Source: Bacteroidales bacterium (GTDB lineage: Bacteria; Bacteroidota; Bacteroidia; Bacteroidales; UBA3824). From it: a stretch of DNA of 63,383 nt. Where the stretch lies: assembly GCA_024413595.1 (NCBI GenBank), contig JAKSUC010000015.1, positions 1 through 63,383 of the forward strand, given 5' to 3'. Made by a program: the position numbers and the translations under genes. How positions within the stretch are numbered: position 1 is the stretch's first letter; every line of letters starts with the position of its first letter. The notes below the pieces were generated by a model, which was given only the letters and a program-made list of their open reading frames with translations, searched no databases and was not told the origin of the DNA. Shown in pieces: positions 1-10,148 of the stretch.

Positions 1-1
1 T

Positions 2-103
2 AGTGGAAGTAGTCACAGCAGTTCTGGATCTAGTCATTCTGGTTCTAGCCATAGTGGAAGTAGTCACAGCAGTTCTGGATCTAGTCATTCTGGTTCTAGC
101 CAT
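2..103 (+). repeat. two perfect 51-bp tandem repeats in coding sequence
   Basis: Bases 2-52 and 53-103 are identical, each 17 codons long, so the repeat unit keeps the reading frame. Identity at silent positions shows a very recent duplication. More copies probably lie upstream of the window. Confidence 0.9.
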
Positions 104-115
104 AGTCATAGATAA
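2..115 (+). CDS. C-terminal end of a Ser/Gly/His-rich repeat protein (partial)
   Basis: The frame beginning at base 2 is open to a TAA at 113-115 and encodes only serine, glycine and histidine apart from a final arginine, in motifs such as GSSHSGSSHS. The gene starts outside the window, so length, signal peptide and other domains are unknown. A bidirectional hairpin terminator follows directly, which supports this being a real gene end. Low-complexity Ser/Gly/His tails occur on surface and metal-binding proteins, but nothing here decides a function; I do not recognise the family. Confidence 0.55.
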   Translation, partial: SGSSHSSSGSSHSGSSHSGSSHSSSGSSHSGSSHSHR

Positions 116-138
116 TAATTTAAATTCTATTATAATAA

Positions 139-169
139 AAAACCTCAGTTTAAAAACTGAGGTTTTTTA
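139..169. terminator. bidirectional terminator between converging genes
   Basis: AACCTCAGTTT and its complement (141-163) form a stem with a short A loop, flanked by an A-run on the left and a T-run on the right, so it can end transcripts from both sides: the Ser/Gly/His gene (+) and the barrel protein (-). Confidence 0.85.
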
Positions 170-175
170 TTATTT

Positions 176-2482
176 TTAAAATCTATCTTTTTCATCTTGT
201 CCCGCACCAGTTCCTTGATAAACAGATTTTTTAGCATTAAAAATATATCTAAAAGTAAGAGTTAATTCACGATCATCGTATTTTCTAATATAATCAGAAT
301 ATCCAGTTTGAGAATATGATATAAATGAATTAATCGTTTTATCAAATATATCAAAAACACCTAATTCAACATAAAAAGCATTTTTACAAAAACTTTTGCT
401 AAAATAAATAGATGTTACTATATAATCTTTATTATAATATTCAGTATCGTTATGTCCTTTAGAATTATATTCAAAATCTAAGTCTATAGAAAAATCATGA
501 TTTAAACTAAAATTATTATTTAATGTAATCATATAAAAAGGTTTATTTAAATCAATTAATTTATTATCAGACATTAAACTATAATTTTGTCTAGATAAAT
601 GAAAAACAAAAGAAGGATTATAACATCCAAATTCAGGAGAAGCAGAAAATAATATTTTAAAATATTTCATTTTTTCATTTTCTGGTTTCCAAATAGTAAT
701 TTCAGGATTTTCTGTATCAACTTTTGTTAAATAATTAATATAATCGTCAACATCTTTATATGCAGTTTCTAATTCTAAAAAATCGTACGAAAAAATAAAA
801 CTTAATTCTTTTATTTTTGACGGTTTCAATTTAGAATTTCCAACTTCATAATAATACCTATTAATATAATTGATCATACTCGACAAATTACTATAAGTAG
901 GACGTTTTGTTTTTTCAATATAAGATATCAACATTTGACATTTATCAAAATTTGCTGATAATTTTATTGATGGGAAATAATTGTTATAAACTTTACTAGT
1001 TGATTTATCAATTTTTTCAAAATCATAATATTTATAATTTGTATATTCATAACGAAAACCAACATCTATTCCCCAATTATTTAATAAAGGATGTTTATAT
1101 TGCGTAAAATATGATAAACTATATTGTTTTTCTGTCGAATTTATAGTTGGAATAATTGAAGTATTGCAACTTAAATAATCATCATTTCTTTTTGTAAATA
1201 TATCTTCTGTTCCCAAAAAAAATTCTCCTTTCCATAAACTATGATTTAATACTAACTTAGAGGCTATCATATCAGTATTAAAATTATTATAATTTAAAAT
1301 TCTTCTAGACTCATAATTTAAACTGCTATCAAAATTATTAAATTCTATATTATTTGATTTTTTAACATAATCAGTATTAAAATTAATCTTAAGTTTTTTA
1401 AAAACTCCTCTATAATATATATTTACTAAATGATAATTTGAATTCAAATATTTATTATTATTATCAGAAAATAAAAAATCATATTTTTCTGAATTTTTAT
1501 AGACATCTTCATGATTAATTATTTTATCATCGTCTTTACAATAAACATCAGACAAATATTTAACTCCTAACGAATGTTTATTATTAATTTGATAATTTAA
1601 GCCAAATGTTAATTGAATTTTAGACGCCTCATAATTACTTGTATCATTTTGAATATGTAACCAATTATAATTACTATTATTAACAACCGACGACTCAAAT
1701 TTATTTTCTTCATTATTATCAAAAAAATAAAAAGAAGAAAATACATCCAATTTTTTATGACGATAATTTAAATCTATTTTGTGATTTTGATCTAAATTTA
1801 TACCTCTATTTAATTCGGATTGTGCATTAATACCAAAACCTTCGCCTTCAGGCTTTTTTGTAGTAATTAATATAACAGAATAAACGTCTGCTCCATATTG
1901 AACTCCAGGATTTGTTATAACAGATATGTTTTTGATATTATTAGGAGAAATTCGTTCTATTTCAGTGTTGTCTAATACTTTTATACCATTAATATATATT
2001 TCAGGAGTTCCTTTTCCAAAAACTTCAAAACCATCTTGAGTTTTACGAACTCCGGGCAATTTTCCTAACAATCGTTGAGTGGTTCCAACTTTTGATAATA
2101 CACTATTTTCTATTTCAATAACCAACCCTCCATCTTTGATACGTGTTTGTGGCAAGTCGGCAGAAACATTTACTTCACTAAGTTCATGAATATCTGCTAA
2201 TAATATTATTGTATATTTATCTTTATTATTAACTTCTATTTTTTCTAAATATCCTATTGAAGAGATTTTTATATATTTTGCATCTTCCGAATTTTTTATA
2301 GTAAAAATTCCATCTATATCAGAAATTGTTCCTCTGACAAAAGAACTATCTTGATTTAACAATATAATATTGGCAAAAGGTATTGGTTCTGAATTTTGAT
2401 TATATACTACTCCTGATATATTTTGGGCTTTACAAATATAACACAATAAACACAATAATAAAGTAAAATAAATGTGTTTCAT
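176..2482 (-). CDS. outer membrane beta-barrel protein with carboxypeptidase-regulatory N-terminus (TonB receptor-like)
   Basis: 768 aa. A signal peptide (residues 1-20, ending CKAQ) is followed by a carboxypeptidase-D regulatory-like Ig fold (about 21-100: ISGVVYNQNSEPIPFANI), then a plug-like segment (about 105-210: LLGKLPGVRKTQDGFEVFGK, YINGIKV, VITNPGVQYGADVYSVILITTK) and a long beta-rich barrel to the C-terminus. This is the Bacteroidota outer-membrane beta-barrel family related to SusC/TonB-dependent receptors, but there is no SusD partner beside it, so a substrate cannot be named. Its own promoter lies at 2518-2547 and it shares the downstream terminator with the gene to its left, so it is probably monocistronic. 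Confidence 0.85.
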   Translation of the reverse strand: MKHIYFTLLLCLLCYICKAQNISGVVYNQNSEPIPFANIILLNQDSSFVRGTISDIDGIFTIKNSEDAKYIKISSIGYLEKIEVNNKDKYTIILLADIHELSEVNVSADLPQTRIKDGGLVIEIENSVLSKVGTTQRLLGKLPGVRKTQDGFEVFGKGTPEIYINGIKVLDNTEIERISPNNIKNISVITNPGVQYGADVYSVILITTKKPEGEGFGINAQSELNRGINLDQNHKIDLNYRHKKLDVFSSFYFFDNNEENKFESSVVNNSNYNWLHIQNDTSNYEASKIQLTFGLNYQINNKHSLGVKYLSDVYCKDDDKIINHEDVYKNSEKYDFLFSDNNNKYLNSNYHLVNIYYRGVFKKLKINFNTDYVKKSNNIEFNNFDSSLNYESRRILNYNNFNTDMIASKLVLNHSLWKGEFFLGTEDIFTKRNDDYLSCNTSIIPTINSTEKQYSLSYFTQYKHPLLNNWGIDVGFRYEYTNYKYYDFEKIDKSTSKVYNNYFPSIKLSANFDKCQMLISYIEKTKRPTYSNLSSMINYINRYYYEVGNSKLKPSKIKELSFIFSYDFLELETAYKDVDDYINYLTKVDTENPEITIWKPENEKMKYFKILFSASPEFGCYNPSFVFHLSRQNYSLMSDNKLIDLNKPFYMITLNNNFSLNHDFSIDLDFEYNSKGHNDTEYYNKDYIVTSIYFSKSFCKNAFYVELGVFDIFDKTINSFISYSQTGYSDYIRKYDDRELTLTFRYIFNAKKSVYQGTGAGQDEKDRF

Positions 2483-2517
2483 AATAAGTAATTTAGTATT
2501 AGCAGATAATTAATATG

Positions 2518-2547
2518 CAAATATAAAAAAAAATTGCAATAATACAA
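2518..2547 (-). promoter_or_regulatory. promoter of the 176-2482 barrel gene
   Basis: On the minus strand TTG (2547-2545), exactly 19 bp, then TATATTTG (2525-2518), a full match to the Bacteroidota housekeeping promoter. It stands about 36 bp before the ATG. Confidence 0.75.
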
Positions 2548-2592
2548 TAGCTAAAGCTAAAAAGTAACAAACTAATATATTTTTGAAACACA

Positions 2593-2626
2593 CAAAAAAA
2601 AAGTCTGCCCAAAAGGGACAGACTTT
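2593..2626 (-). terminator. terminator after the M56/BlaI operon
   Basis: On the minus strand AAAGTCTGTCCC, a TTTT loop and GGGCAGAC are followed by a long T-run. It stands just beyond the stop of the M56 gene. Confidence 0.85.
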
Positions 2627-2647
2627 ACACCAATACTATATTTGTTT

Positions 2648-3919
2648 TTAGTCAGTTAATTGAAAATTAAACGGAATTTGCATAGTAACTCTAACAACTT
2701 TACCACTTTGTTTTCCAGGTTTCCAAGTTGGCATTTTTAACACACAGTCAATGGCTGATTTGTCGAGTAATTCAAATCCTGAACTTTTTATAATGGTTGG
2801 TTCTATTACCTTACCATTTTCGTCAATTATAAATTTAACAAAACATTTTCCTGTTTGTTTTTTATCTTTAGCTTCTTGTGGATAAACAATATTATCTTGC
2901 ATCCATTTAAATAGTGCCTCCTCTCCATCTGGAAAAACAGGCATTTCTTCACAAATAACAAATGGTTCATAATCGTTTTTTGAATTATTTTCTGTAACTT
3001 TGCATTTTTCAACAATATTGTTTTCAGAAGAAGTGGTTTCAGAATTTAATTCTAAATCACTATTGCAATTAGAAAAGGCTACAACAAAAATTGAGGCTAC
3101 GATAATTGGAAAGAATACCTTGACTCTCGCCAATTTTGAAGATTTTTTACAAGACATCATTTTAAATCTATTTTTTAAATTGTTGTTTTTTAGGCCATTG
3201 GCTACAGAACACCACTTCCCGCCAGTGGCTTTTTCTATTAATAATATTTTATATTGTTTGGTATTGATGCCAGTTTTTAATACTTCGTCATCTGCTTGAT
3301 ATTCATGTATTTCACACAATAATGTTTTAAACATCCAAATTATTGGATTATACCATTGAATACAACATAATATATTCATAAATATCAAATCTATAGAATG
3401 ATGTTTTTTGATATGGGCTAATTCATGAACTAATATATCTGATTTATTTTTCTGATAATCGTTGTTACTTATAAATATATATTTTATCCAACTAAATGGT
3501 GATTTAAGGTTATCGTCAAATATAATTTTTATATCGTTGTCTAAATCTAATACTTTACCTTTATGAATTTTTATTAATACTTGTATTATTGAAATTAATG
3601 TTTTAAGAAAAAATACTGCTATACCACTTATTATTACTATGTATATCAACGTATTCCAATTAAAAGTGTCGTGATTGTGATTTGGATTTATTACTACTTG
3701 TTCTAATTTGTATATTTTTTCTGTTAGTTCTATATTATTATCTTGATAAATTAATGCTCTAAAATTTGCAAATGGTATTATAAATGCCAATACAACAGAT
3801 AATAAAATTGTTATTCTATTTATTATATGAAATGTATCTTTACTCATAAATATTTTAAAAATTACATAAAACATTATAAGTAGAATTGACACTCTTAGAT
3901 TATATAATAAAAAATCCAT
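2648..3919 (-). CDS. BlaR1-like M56 family membrane metallopeptidase with C-terminal TonB domain
   Basis: 423 aa. Several membrane segments (about 5-22, 35-52, 90-112, 268-282) surround a gluzincin zinc site HELAH (165-169) with a likely third ligand in HEYQAD (about 205-210), the signature of M56/BlaR1 sensor proteases. After the last membrane segment a linker leads to a TonB C-terminal-like domain (about 330-423: YPQEAKDKKQTGKCFVKFII, KMPTWKPGK, PFNFQL). It follows the BlaI-type repressor by 5 bp, so the pair is probably an envelope-stress or antibiotic-sensing switch in which the protease inactivates the repressor. The classical penicillin-sensor domain of BlaR1 is absent; the TonB domain takes its place, as in other Bacteroidota M56 proteins. 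The signal sensed is unknown. Confidence 0.88.
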   Translation of the reverse strand: MDFLLYNLRVSILLIMFYVIFKIFMSKDTFHIINRITILLSVVLAFIIPFANFRALIYQDNNIELTEKIYKLEQVVINPNHNHDTFNWNTLIYIVIISGIAVFFLKTLISIIQVLIKIHKGKVLDLDNDIKIIFDDNLKSPFSWIKYIFISNNDYQKNKSDILVHELAHIKKHHSIDLIFMNILCCIQWYNPIIWMFKTLLCEIHEYQADDEVLKTGINTKQYKILLIEKATGGKWCSVANGLKNNNLKNRFKMMSCKKSSKLARVKVFFPIIVASIFVVAFSNCNSDLELNSETTSSENNIVEKCKVTENNSKNDYEPFVICEEMPVFPDGEEALFKWMQDNIVYPQEAKDKKQTGKCFVKFIIDENGKVIEPTIIKSSGFELLDKSAIDCVLKMPTWKPGKQSGKVVRVTMQIPFNFQLTD

Positions 3920-3924
3920 AATCT

Positions 3925-4287
3925 TTAATTTTTATCGTTTTCTATATCATTTAATAAATCTTTTAAATCCTCTGGTGAAATTTCTTCATCACTTACCAAG
4001 GCTGATACTGCATTTTTATATGAATTTCCAAAAAATTTATTTATAACATCTTTTAAAAATATATGTCCAAATTCTTTTTTGTCAACTGTTGCAAAATATT
4101 GATGTGTATTTCCATAAACTTTATGATTTACATATCCTTTGGTTTCTAGAATTCGAACCATTGTTGATACTGTATTAAAATGCGGTTTGGGTTCTGGGTA
4201 TAAATCCAATATTTCTTTTACAAACAGAGGTCCTTTGTCCCAAAAAAATTCCATTATTTCTTCTTCTTTCTTGGTTAACTTTTCCAT
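3925..4287 (-). CDS. BlaI/MecI/CopY-family transcriptional repressor
   Basis: 120 aa, the usual length for the family. The N-terminal winged helix is recognisable (MEKLTKKEEEIMEFFWDKGP ... HFNTVSTMVRILETKGYV) and the C-terminal half is the dimerisation region with the typical spaced acidic end. It is the first gene of an operon with the M56 protease. Family knowledge says the dimer represses its own operon and is cleaved or released when the protease is activated. An inverted repeat just upstream (4354-4367) is the best operator candidate. Confidence 0.9.
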   Translation of the reverse strand: MEKLTKKEEEIMEFFWDKGPLFVKEILDLYPEPKPHFNTVSTMVRILETKGYVNHKVYGNTHQYFATVDKKEFGHIFLKDVINKFFGNSYKNAVSALVSDEEISPEDLKDLLNDIENDKN

Positions 4288-4315
4288 TGTGATGGTGTTT
4301 TATTTATTTACAATG

Positions 4316-4367
4316 CAAATATATAAAATATTTTTATTTCAAACTATTTTTTTTAGTTAAATAACTA
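4316..4367 (-). promoter_or_regulatory. promoter and candidate BlaI operator
   Basis: On the minus strand a TATATTTG -7 element lies at 4323-4316, about 29 bp before the repressor ATG; a TTG-like -33 is only about 16 bp away, so it is imperfect. Further upstream TAGTTAAATAACTA (4354-4367) is an inverted repeat with 6-bp arms, set between T- and A-runs. Its use as operator is inference. Confidence 0.45.
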
Positions 4368-4418
4368 AAAAAAATAATTATTCTTGTTAAATATTTAATT
4401 TACAAGTTATTATAATAC

Positions 4419-4461
4419 AAAAAAAATCCCCAGAAAATTTATTTTTCTGAGGATTTTTTTA
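4419..4461 (-). terminator. terminator after the Sel1-repeat gene
   Basis: On the minus strand AAATCCTCAGAAAA, an AT loop and TTTTCTGGGGATT form a long stem followed by T8. It lies 15 bp past the Sel1 gene stop. Confidence 0.85.
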
Positions 4462-4476
4462 TTAATTATTAATATT

Positions 4477-5574
4477 TTATTTCTGATTTAAAAAGTCTAT
4501 TGCAAGTTGACTTCCATTTTGAGCTGCTAGATTAATCCAATAACGAGCTAAAATTTCATCTACTTGTGTTCCATATCCATTTAAATAGCAAATTCCTAAA
4601 TTATATTGTCCATCAGCATATCCTTGAACAGCTGATATTTTAAAATAATTAAATGCTGTACTATAATTTTGTTCACATCCATAACCCATGGCATAACACA
4701 TTCCTAAATAAGCTTGTGCATTTGGATTTCCTTGTTTATCTGCAAGATTAAACCATTCTATAGCTTTTGTATAATCTTGTGGAAAATAGTCTCCATTATA
4801 ATATCCCATTCCCATATAAAATTGTGCTAATGCTAATCCTTTATCTGCTGATTGTTGCATATAATCAAAACCTATTTTTAGGTCTTTTTCAACACCATAA
4901 CCATTTAAATAAGCATATCCTAATGAATAAAGAGACTCTTCACCTCCTTTTTCTACAGATTTTTTATGATATTGAATTGCTAATTCATAATTTGGTTCTG
5001 AACAATATCCATCACTATAATATCTACCTAAAAAATTATTGATTGTTGCACTATTTGGATCTATTTTATATGCTTGTTGTATATAATTAAAAGCTTTTTC
5101 ACAATCTTGTTGACCTGTATGACCGTAATAAAAAGTAATTGCTGCTCCAATAAATCCACGAGGATCTGTGTTTTTACTCATTGATTGTTCAAAGTATTGA
5201 AGTGCAAGGTTGTTATCTGGAGCTTCTAATCCAATTCCATAACTTGCTACAGCTCCTTTTGTATAATAAGCAGAGTCGAAATCTGCTTTATATGCAGTTT
5301 CTAATAAATCAAGTGCTTTAGGATAATCTAGCTCTACCCCATCTCCATTTAAATAACAAAGTGATAGATAATAACTAGCACGAGGATAATTCATTTGTTC
5401 TGCTTTTGAAAAACATTCAAATGCTTTTGAATTGTCTTGGGTTTTTCCTTTTCCAAAATAATATTGGGTTCCCAAATCGGTTAAAGCTTTTGGGTCTTTC
5501 ATTTTGCTAATATTCTGACCATTAACAGAAATAAAGCAAAATACTACTAAAAATAATACTACTAATTTTTTCAT
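4477..5574 (-). CDS. secreted Sel1-repeat (tetratricopeptide-like) protein
   Basis: 365 aa from the ATG at 5574; this start was chosen because it opens a clean signal peptide (MKKLVVLFLVVFCFISVNGQ), while the longer frame only adds nine lysine-rich residues. The mature protein is a run of about nine Sel1-like helical repeats of roughly 36 residues, with the hallmark pattern A..LG..Y..G.G...D...A..........G (for example YLGMCYAMGYGCEQNYSTAF). Such solenoids bind other proteins; the partner is unknown. It has its own terminator, and a possible promoter overlaps the groEL terminator region, so it is likely a single-gene unit. Confidence 0.88.
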   Translation of the reverse strand: MKKLVVLFLVVFCFISVNGQNISKMKDPKALTDLGTQYYFGKGKTQDNSKAFECFSKAEQMNYPRASYYLSLCYLNGDGVELDYPKALDLLETAYKADFDSAYYTKGAVASYGIGLEAPDNNLALQYFEQSMSKNTDPRGFIGAAITFYYGHTGQQDCEKAFNYIQQAYKIDPNSATINNFLGRYYSDGYCSEPNYELAIQYHKKSVEKGGEESLYSLGYAYLNGYGVEKDLKIGFDYMQQSADKGLALAQFYMGMGYYNGDYFPQDYTKAIEWFNLADKQGNPNAQAYLGMCYAMGYGCEQNYSTAFNYFKISAVQGYADGQYNLGICYLNGYGTQVDEILARYWINLAAQNGSQLAIDFLNQK

Positions 5575-5598
5575 TGTTACTTTATTTTTTAATTTTTT

Positions 5599-5606
5599 CA
5601 AAATTA
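5599..5606 (-). promoter_or_regulatory. -7 element for the Sel1-repeat gene
   Basis: The minus strand reads TAATTTTG, matching TAnnTTTG, 24 bp before the ATG at 5574. No convincing TTG stands 19-21 bp upstream, where the T-run of the groEL terminator lies. Confidence 0.4.
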
Positions 5607-5622
5607 GATATTTTTAGTTAAT

Positions 5623-5656
5623 AAAAAAAAGCCCGACGATAAAAAATCGCCGAGCC
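5623..5656 (-). terminator. groESL operon terminator
   Basis: The minus strand reads GCTCGGCGAT, loop, ATCGTCGGGC and T8: a 10-bp stem with two G-T pairs and a strong T-run, 31 bp past the groEL stop. Confidence 0.9.
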
Positions 5657-5687
5657 AATTAAAATAATAACTATGCTAAATCAAATT

Positions 5688-7331
<1,644 letters not shown>

Positions 7332-7359
7332 CTAAAACATGTTTTTAATAATTATATAA

Positions 7360-7635
7360 TTAGATAATAGCTAAAACGTCAGATTGGTTCATAATTAAGT
7401 AATCTTCACCGTCAATTTCGATTGAAGTTCCTGCATATTTACCATACAAAACTATGTCTCCTGCTTTTAGTTCCATAGCTTCGTCTTTTGTGCCGTTTCC
7501 AACAGCTACTATTTCGCCACGCTGTGGTTTTTCTTTTGCTGAATCAGGAATATAAATACCTGATTTTGTTTTTGTTTCAGCTTCTTGCACTTTTACTACT
7601 ACTCTTGTGCCTAAGGGTTTAATGTTCAATGCCAT
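7360..7635 (-). CDS. groES: co-chaperonin GroES (10 kDa)
   Basis: 91 aa, normal size. Recognised by [13 protein letters not shown] at the N-terminus, the mobile loop segment ([19 protein letters not shown]) that docks on GroEL, and the conserved [10 protein letters not shown] and [12 protein letters not shown] core. First gene of the groESL operon; the 342-bp region upstream is shared with the divergent ddh gene. Confidence 0.98.
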   Translation of the reverse strand: MALNIKPLGTRVVVKVQEAETKTKSGIYIPDSAKEKPQRGEIVAVGNGTKDEAMELKAGDIVLYGKYAGTSIEIDGEDYLIMNQSDVLAII

Positions 7636-7977
7636 TTTATATAAGTTTTAAGAGTTTTTTATTCTTTTTTAAATCCACGTATCCCATTTTCACATTTTGT
7701 GCCAAATAAAATATGACACTTTTTTCGGAATTTATGGCAGATATTTTACTTATTTTGGCAGAAACAATATGTCATATTTTTATTTTAAATAATATGTATC
7801 AATTGTTTAACAAATGTCATAGTGTCATAAAAAAATGAAATTGATTTTTTCAATTCCGTATTTTTCGTAATATTATAGTCAAATAATAACAATGATAATA
7901 AATTTTCATAATTTTACAATGTCGGCAAATTTATTTTGTCCGAAAGGTTAGTTTCTAACAATTAAAGATTTACAGAA
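7636..7977. promoter_or_regulatory. divergent control region between groES and ddh
   Basis: 342 bp without a gene. It should contain the groESL promoter (leftward) and the ddh promoter (rightward), but no complete TTG-N19-TAnnTTTG was found. It has a cluster of TGTCAT words: inverted as ATGACAC at 7713-7719, within AATATGTCATATT (an ATATG/CATAT palindrome) near 7767-7779, and twice in tandem at about 7815-7828. No CIRCE element is visible. The TGTCAT cluster may be operators; this is inference. Confidence 0.4.
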
Positions 7978-8883
7978 ATGGAAAAGTTAAAAATTGCAGT
8001 TGTAGGATACGGCAATATTGGTCGTTATTCAATTCAAGCAGTAAAAGCTGCGCAAGATATGGAACTTGTTGGCGTGGTTAGAAGAAAAGAATCATTAGGA
8101 AAAAAAGATCCTTTTCTTGAAGGTATTAAAGTTGTGGCAAATATTGAAGAACTTGGCAAAGTTGACGCAGCTATTTTGGCATTACCATCGCGTGAAATTC
8201 CAAACACTGCAAAATCTCTTATAGAAAAAGGTATCTGTACTGTTGATAGTTTTGATATTCACGGTCAAGATATTCTTAATCTTTATAAATCATTAGACGA
8301 AGCTGGTAAAAAACACAATGCTTCTGCCATTATTTCTGCAGGTTGGGATCCTGGTACAGACTCTGTTATTCGTACTTTATTAATGGCTATGGCACCTAAA
8401 GGTTTAACTTACACAAATTTTGGTCCTGGCATGAGTATGGGACACTCTGTTGTGGCTCGTTCTAAAAAAGGCGTTAAAGATGCTCTTTCAATGACTATTC
8501 CGCTTGGAACTGGGGTTCACAGAAGAGATGTTTATGTTGAACTTGAAGAGGGTGCTGATTTTTCTGATGTTGAAAAAGCAATCAAAACAGACTCTTATTT
8601 TAGTCACGATGATACACATGTTCACGCTGTTAAATGTGTTAATGATTTACGTGATATGGGACATGGTGTATTATTAGAACGTAAAGGTGTGAGCGGTGAA
8701 ACTCAAAATCAACGTTTCCAATTTACAATGCAAATCAACAATCCTGCATTAACAGGTCAAGTGCTTTGTTCTTGTGCTCGTGCGGTGGTAAAACAACGTC
8801 CTGGTTGTTACACTTTACCTCAAATTGCTCCTTTTGATTTAGTTGGTGAAAATATTGAAGATTTTATACTTCATACTGTATAA
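7978..8883 (+). CDS. ddh: meso-diaminopimelate D-dehydrogenase
   Basis: 301 aa. It makes meso-diaminopimelate for lysine and peptidoglycan in one NADPH-dependent step from tetrahydrodipicolinate and ammonia. The N-terminal Rossmann loop VVGYGNIGR is at residues 9-17; family segments seen include the SREIPNTAKSLIEKGICTVD stretch, SAGWDPGTDSVIR and GPGMSMGHSVVAR. Single gene ending in its own terminator. The dehydrogenase route is an alternative to the DapL/DapF pathways; which of those the genome also has cannot be seen here. Confidence 0.93.
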   Translation: MEKLKIAVVGYGNIGRYSIQAVKAAQDMELVGVVRRKESLGKKDPFLEGIKVVANIEELGKVDAAILALPSREIPNTAKSLIEKGICTVDSFDIHGQDILNLYKSLDEAGKKHNASAIISAGWDPGTDSVIRTLLMAMAPKGLTYTNFGPGMSMGHSVVARSKKGVKDALSMTIPLGTGVHRRDVYVELEEGADFSDVEKAIKTDSYFSHDDTHVHAVKCVNDLRDMGHGVLLERKGVSGETQNQRFQFTMQINNPALTGQVLCSCARAVVKQRPGCYTLPQIAPFDLVGENIEDFILHTV

Positions 8884-8887
8884 TAAA

Positions 8888-8919
8888 AAAAAATCGGAGT
8901 TCTTAACTCCGATTTTTTT
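8888..8919. terminator. bidirectional terminator between ddh and the propeller gene
   Basis: ATCGGAGTT and AACTCCGAT form a 9-bp stem around CTT with A8 on the left and T7 on the right (8888-8919), serving the two converging genes. Confidence 0.9.
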
Positions 8920-10084
8920 AATCTTGAATATCTTTTAATTTATATAAAACTATTACTGGATTGTCGTTTGACGTTATTGTTTTAATAAAATCTGCGTCAG
9001 TTTTAGTAACAATTCCTATATTGTCAAATGTTTCTTGAAAACGTTGACTTGGAATAACTTCTGGATGAAATACTCTTACAAAATAATTATTATAAGAACC
9101 TGCATAATCGCCACATCCTAATAATACTTCGGGTAATGTAAAATTAATTTTTAAACCACTACGATATTTTTTTGTAGTTTTATTATAATAAATGTTGTAA
9201 AACGACATATCTCCTTTATCTACTCTATAATATTGATAATTATCTGTTTCTGTATAATTTCCAGTAAATGCGTATTGATCTTCTTTAAAATTTTCTTCAA
9301 AGGTTTTTATATCTACAATAGCATCTGGTACAAAATTATTATTTCCCAAATTCAATTTATATTTTACTACTATTGAAGAATCTTGATACGCAAAAATCAT
9401 ATTATTGAATGGTTGTATTATATTAATCGAACCATCGCTACCTAATGCAAAATTATTATACGACAAATAATCTATTAAATCTTTATTTATAAAAGATGTA
9501 TTTTTAACATTGGTTAATGAATCAAGACATATAATTGATAGTTTATGTTCTTCATTTTGACTTGGCAATTGAGAACATAAATAATCATCGTTATATGAAA
9601 TAATATTTTGAATTATAAATGGTATATAATATTCATCTATAAAAGTTCCATCTGGAGTATATTTTTTTATAAAATTGGTTTGATTTACAACTAATTGATT
9701 TGCTTTTTTATTAAAAGTTATATCAGTTACAATATTTATTTCTCCAGGACCATTACCTTTTGTAAGTCGTTTAACAAATTTTCCTTCTTTTGTGAATATT
9801 ATTACACTTCCATTTTGATAATTGTCATGAACATAAATGTATTCATCACTAAAAACTACGTGATTAATTTTACCTATTAAAGAAGAATCTGTATTTTCAA
9901 GTTTAATTATTTTTATTTCTTCTAATATATCATTTACAACAAATTCTTCTTGAGAAAAGGCTGAAGATAAATCTATATTTATTACATTTTCATCTTCATA
10001 AACTTGTACTATGTTGCTATTAGTTAATCTACTACAAGAACAGAACAAAGCAACAAATAATAAAAAGAAAATAAGTTTTTTCAT
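8918..10084 (-). CDS. 6-bladed beta-propeller lipoprotein
   Basis: 388 aa from the ATG at 10084 (a TTG two codons earlier is the alternative). A lipoprotein signal peptide with lipobox LFCSC (MKKLIFFLLFVALFCSC) is followed by the characteristic opening of the Bacteroidota 6-bladed propeller family: ILEEIKIIKLENTDSSLIG, then repeated strands such as DEYIYVHD and FTKEGKFVKRLTKGNGPGE. No catalytic motif is seen; these propellers are thought to bind ligands or peptides. The gene lies downstream of a small NVEALA-like peptide gene in the same direction, an arrangement seen repeatedly in this phylum, so it may bind or process that peptide; this last step is inference. A strong hairpin terminator between the two genes suggests partly separate transcription. 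Confidence 0.85.
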   Translation of the reverse strand: MKKLIFFLLFVALFCSCSRLTNSNIVQVYEDENVINIDLSSAFSQEEFVVNDILEEIKIIKLENTDSSLIGKINHVVFSDEYIYVHDNYQNGSVIIFTKEGKFVKRLTKGNGPGEINIVTDITFNKKANQLVVNQTNFIKKYTPDGTFIDEYYIPFIIQNIISYNDDYLCSQLPSQNEEHKLSIICLDSLTNVKNTSFINKDLIDYLSYNNFALGSDGSINIIQPFNNMIFAYQDSSIVVKYKLNLGNNNFVPDAIVDIKTFEENFKEDQYAFTGNYTETDNYQYYRVDKGDMSFYNIYYNKTTKKYRSGLKINFTLPEVLLGCGDYAGSYNNYFVRVFHPEVIPSQRFQETFDNIGIVTKTDADFIKTITSNDNPVIVLYKLKDIQD

Positions 10085-10096
10085 ACTCAAATACTT

Positions 10097-10142
10097 AAAA
10101 AAAATCTATTGTTGAATTTTATTACAAAAATTCAACAATAGA
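10097..10142 (-). terminator. terminator between the peptide gene and the propeller gene
   Basis: TCTATTGTTGAATTTT and its complement form a 16-bp stem (10104-10142) followed on the minus strand by T8. It can end the peptide-gene transcript or attenuate read-through into the propeller gene. Confidence 0.85.
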
Positions 10143-10148
10143 CTAATA

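Noticed and set aside
7636..7977. CIRCE (HrcA) operator upstream of groES
   Set aside because: No TTAGCACTC-N9-GAGTGCTAA or near match is present.
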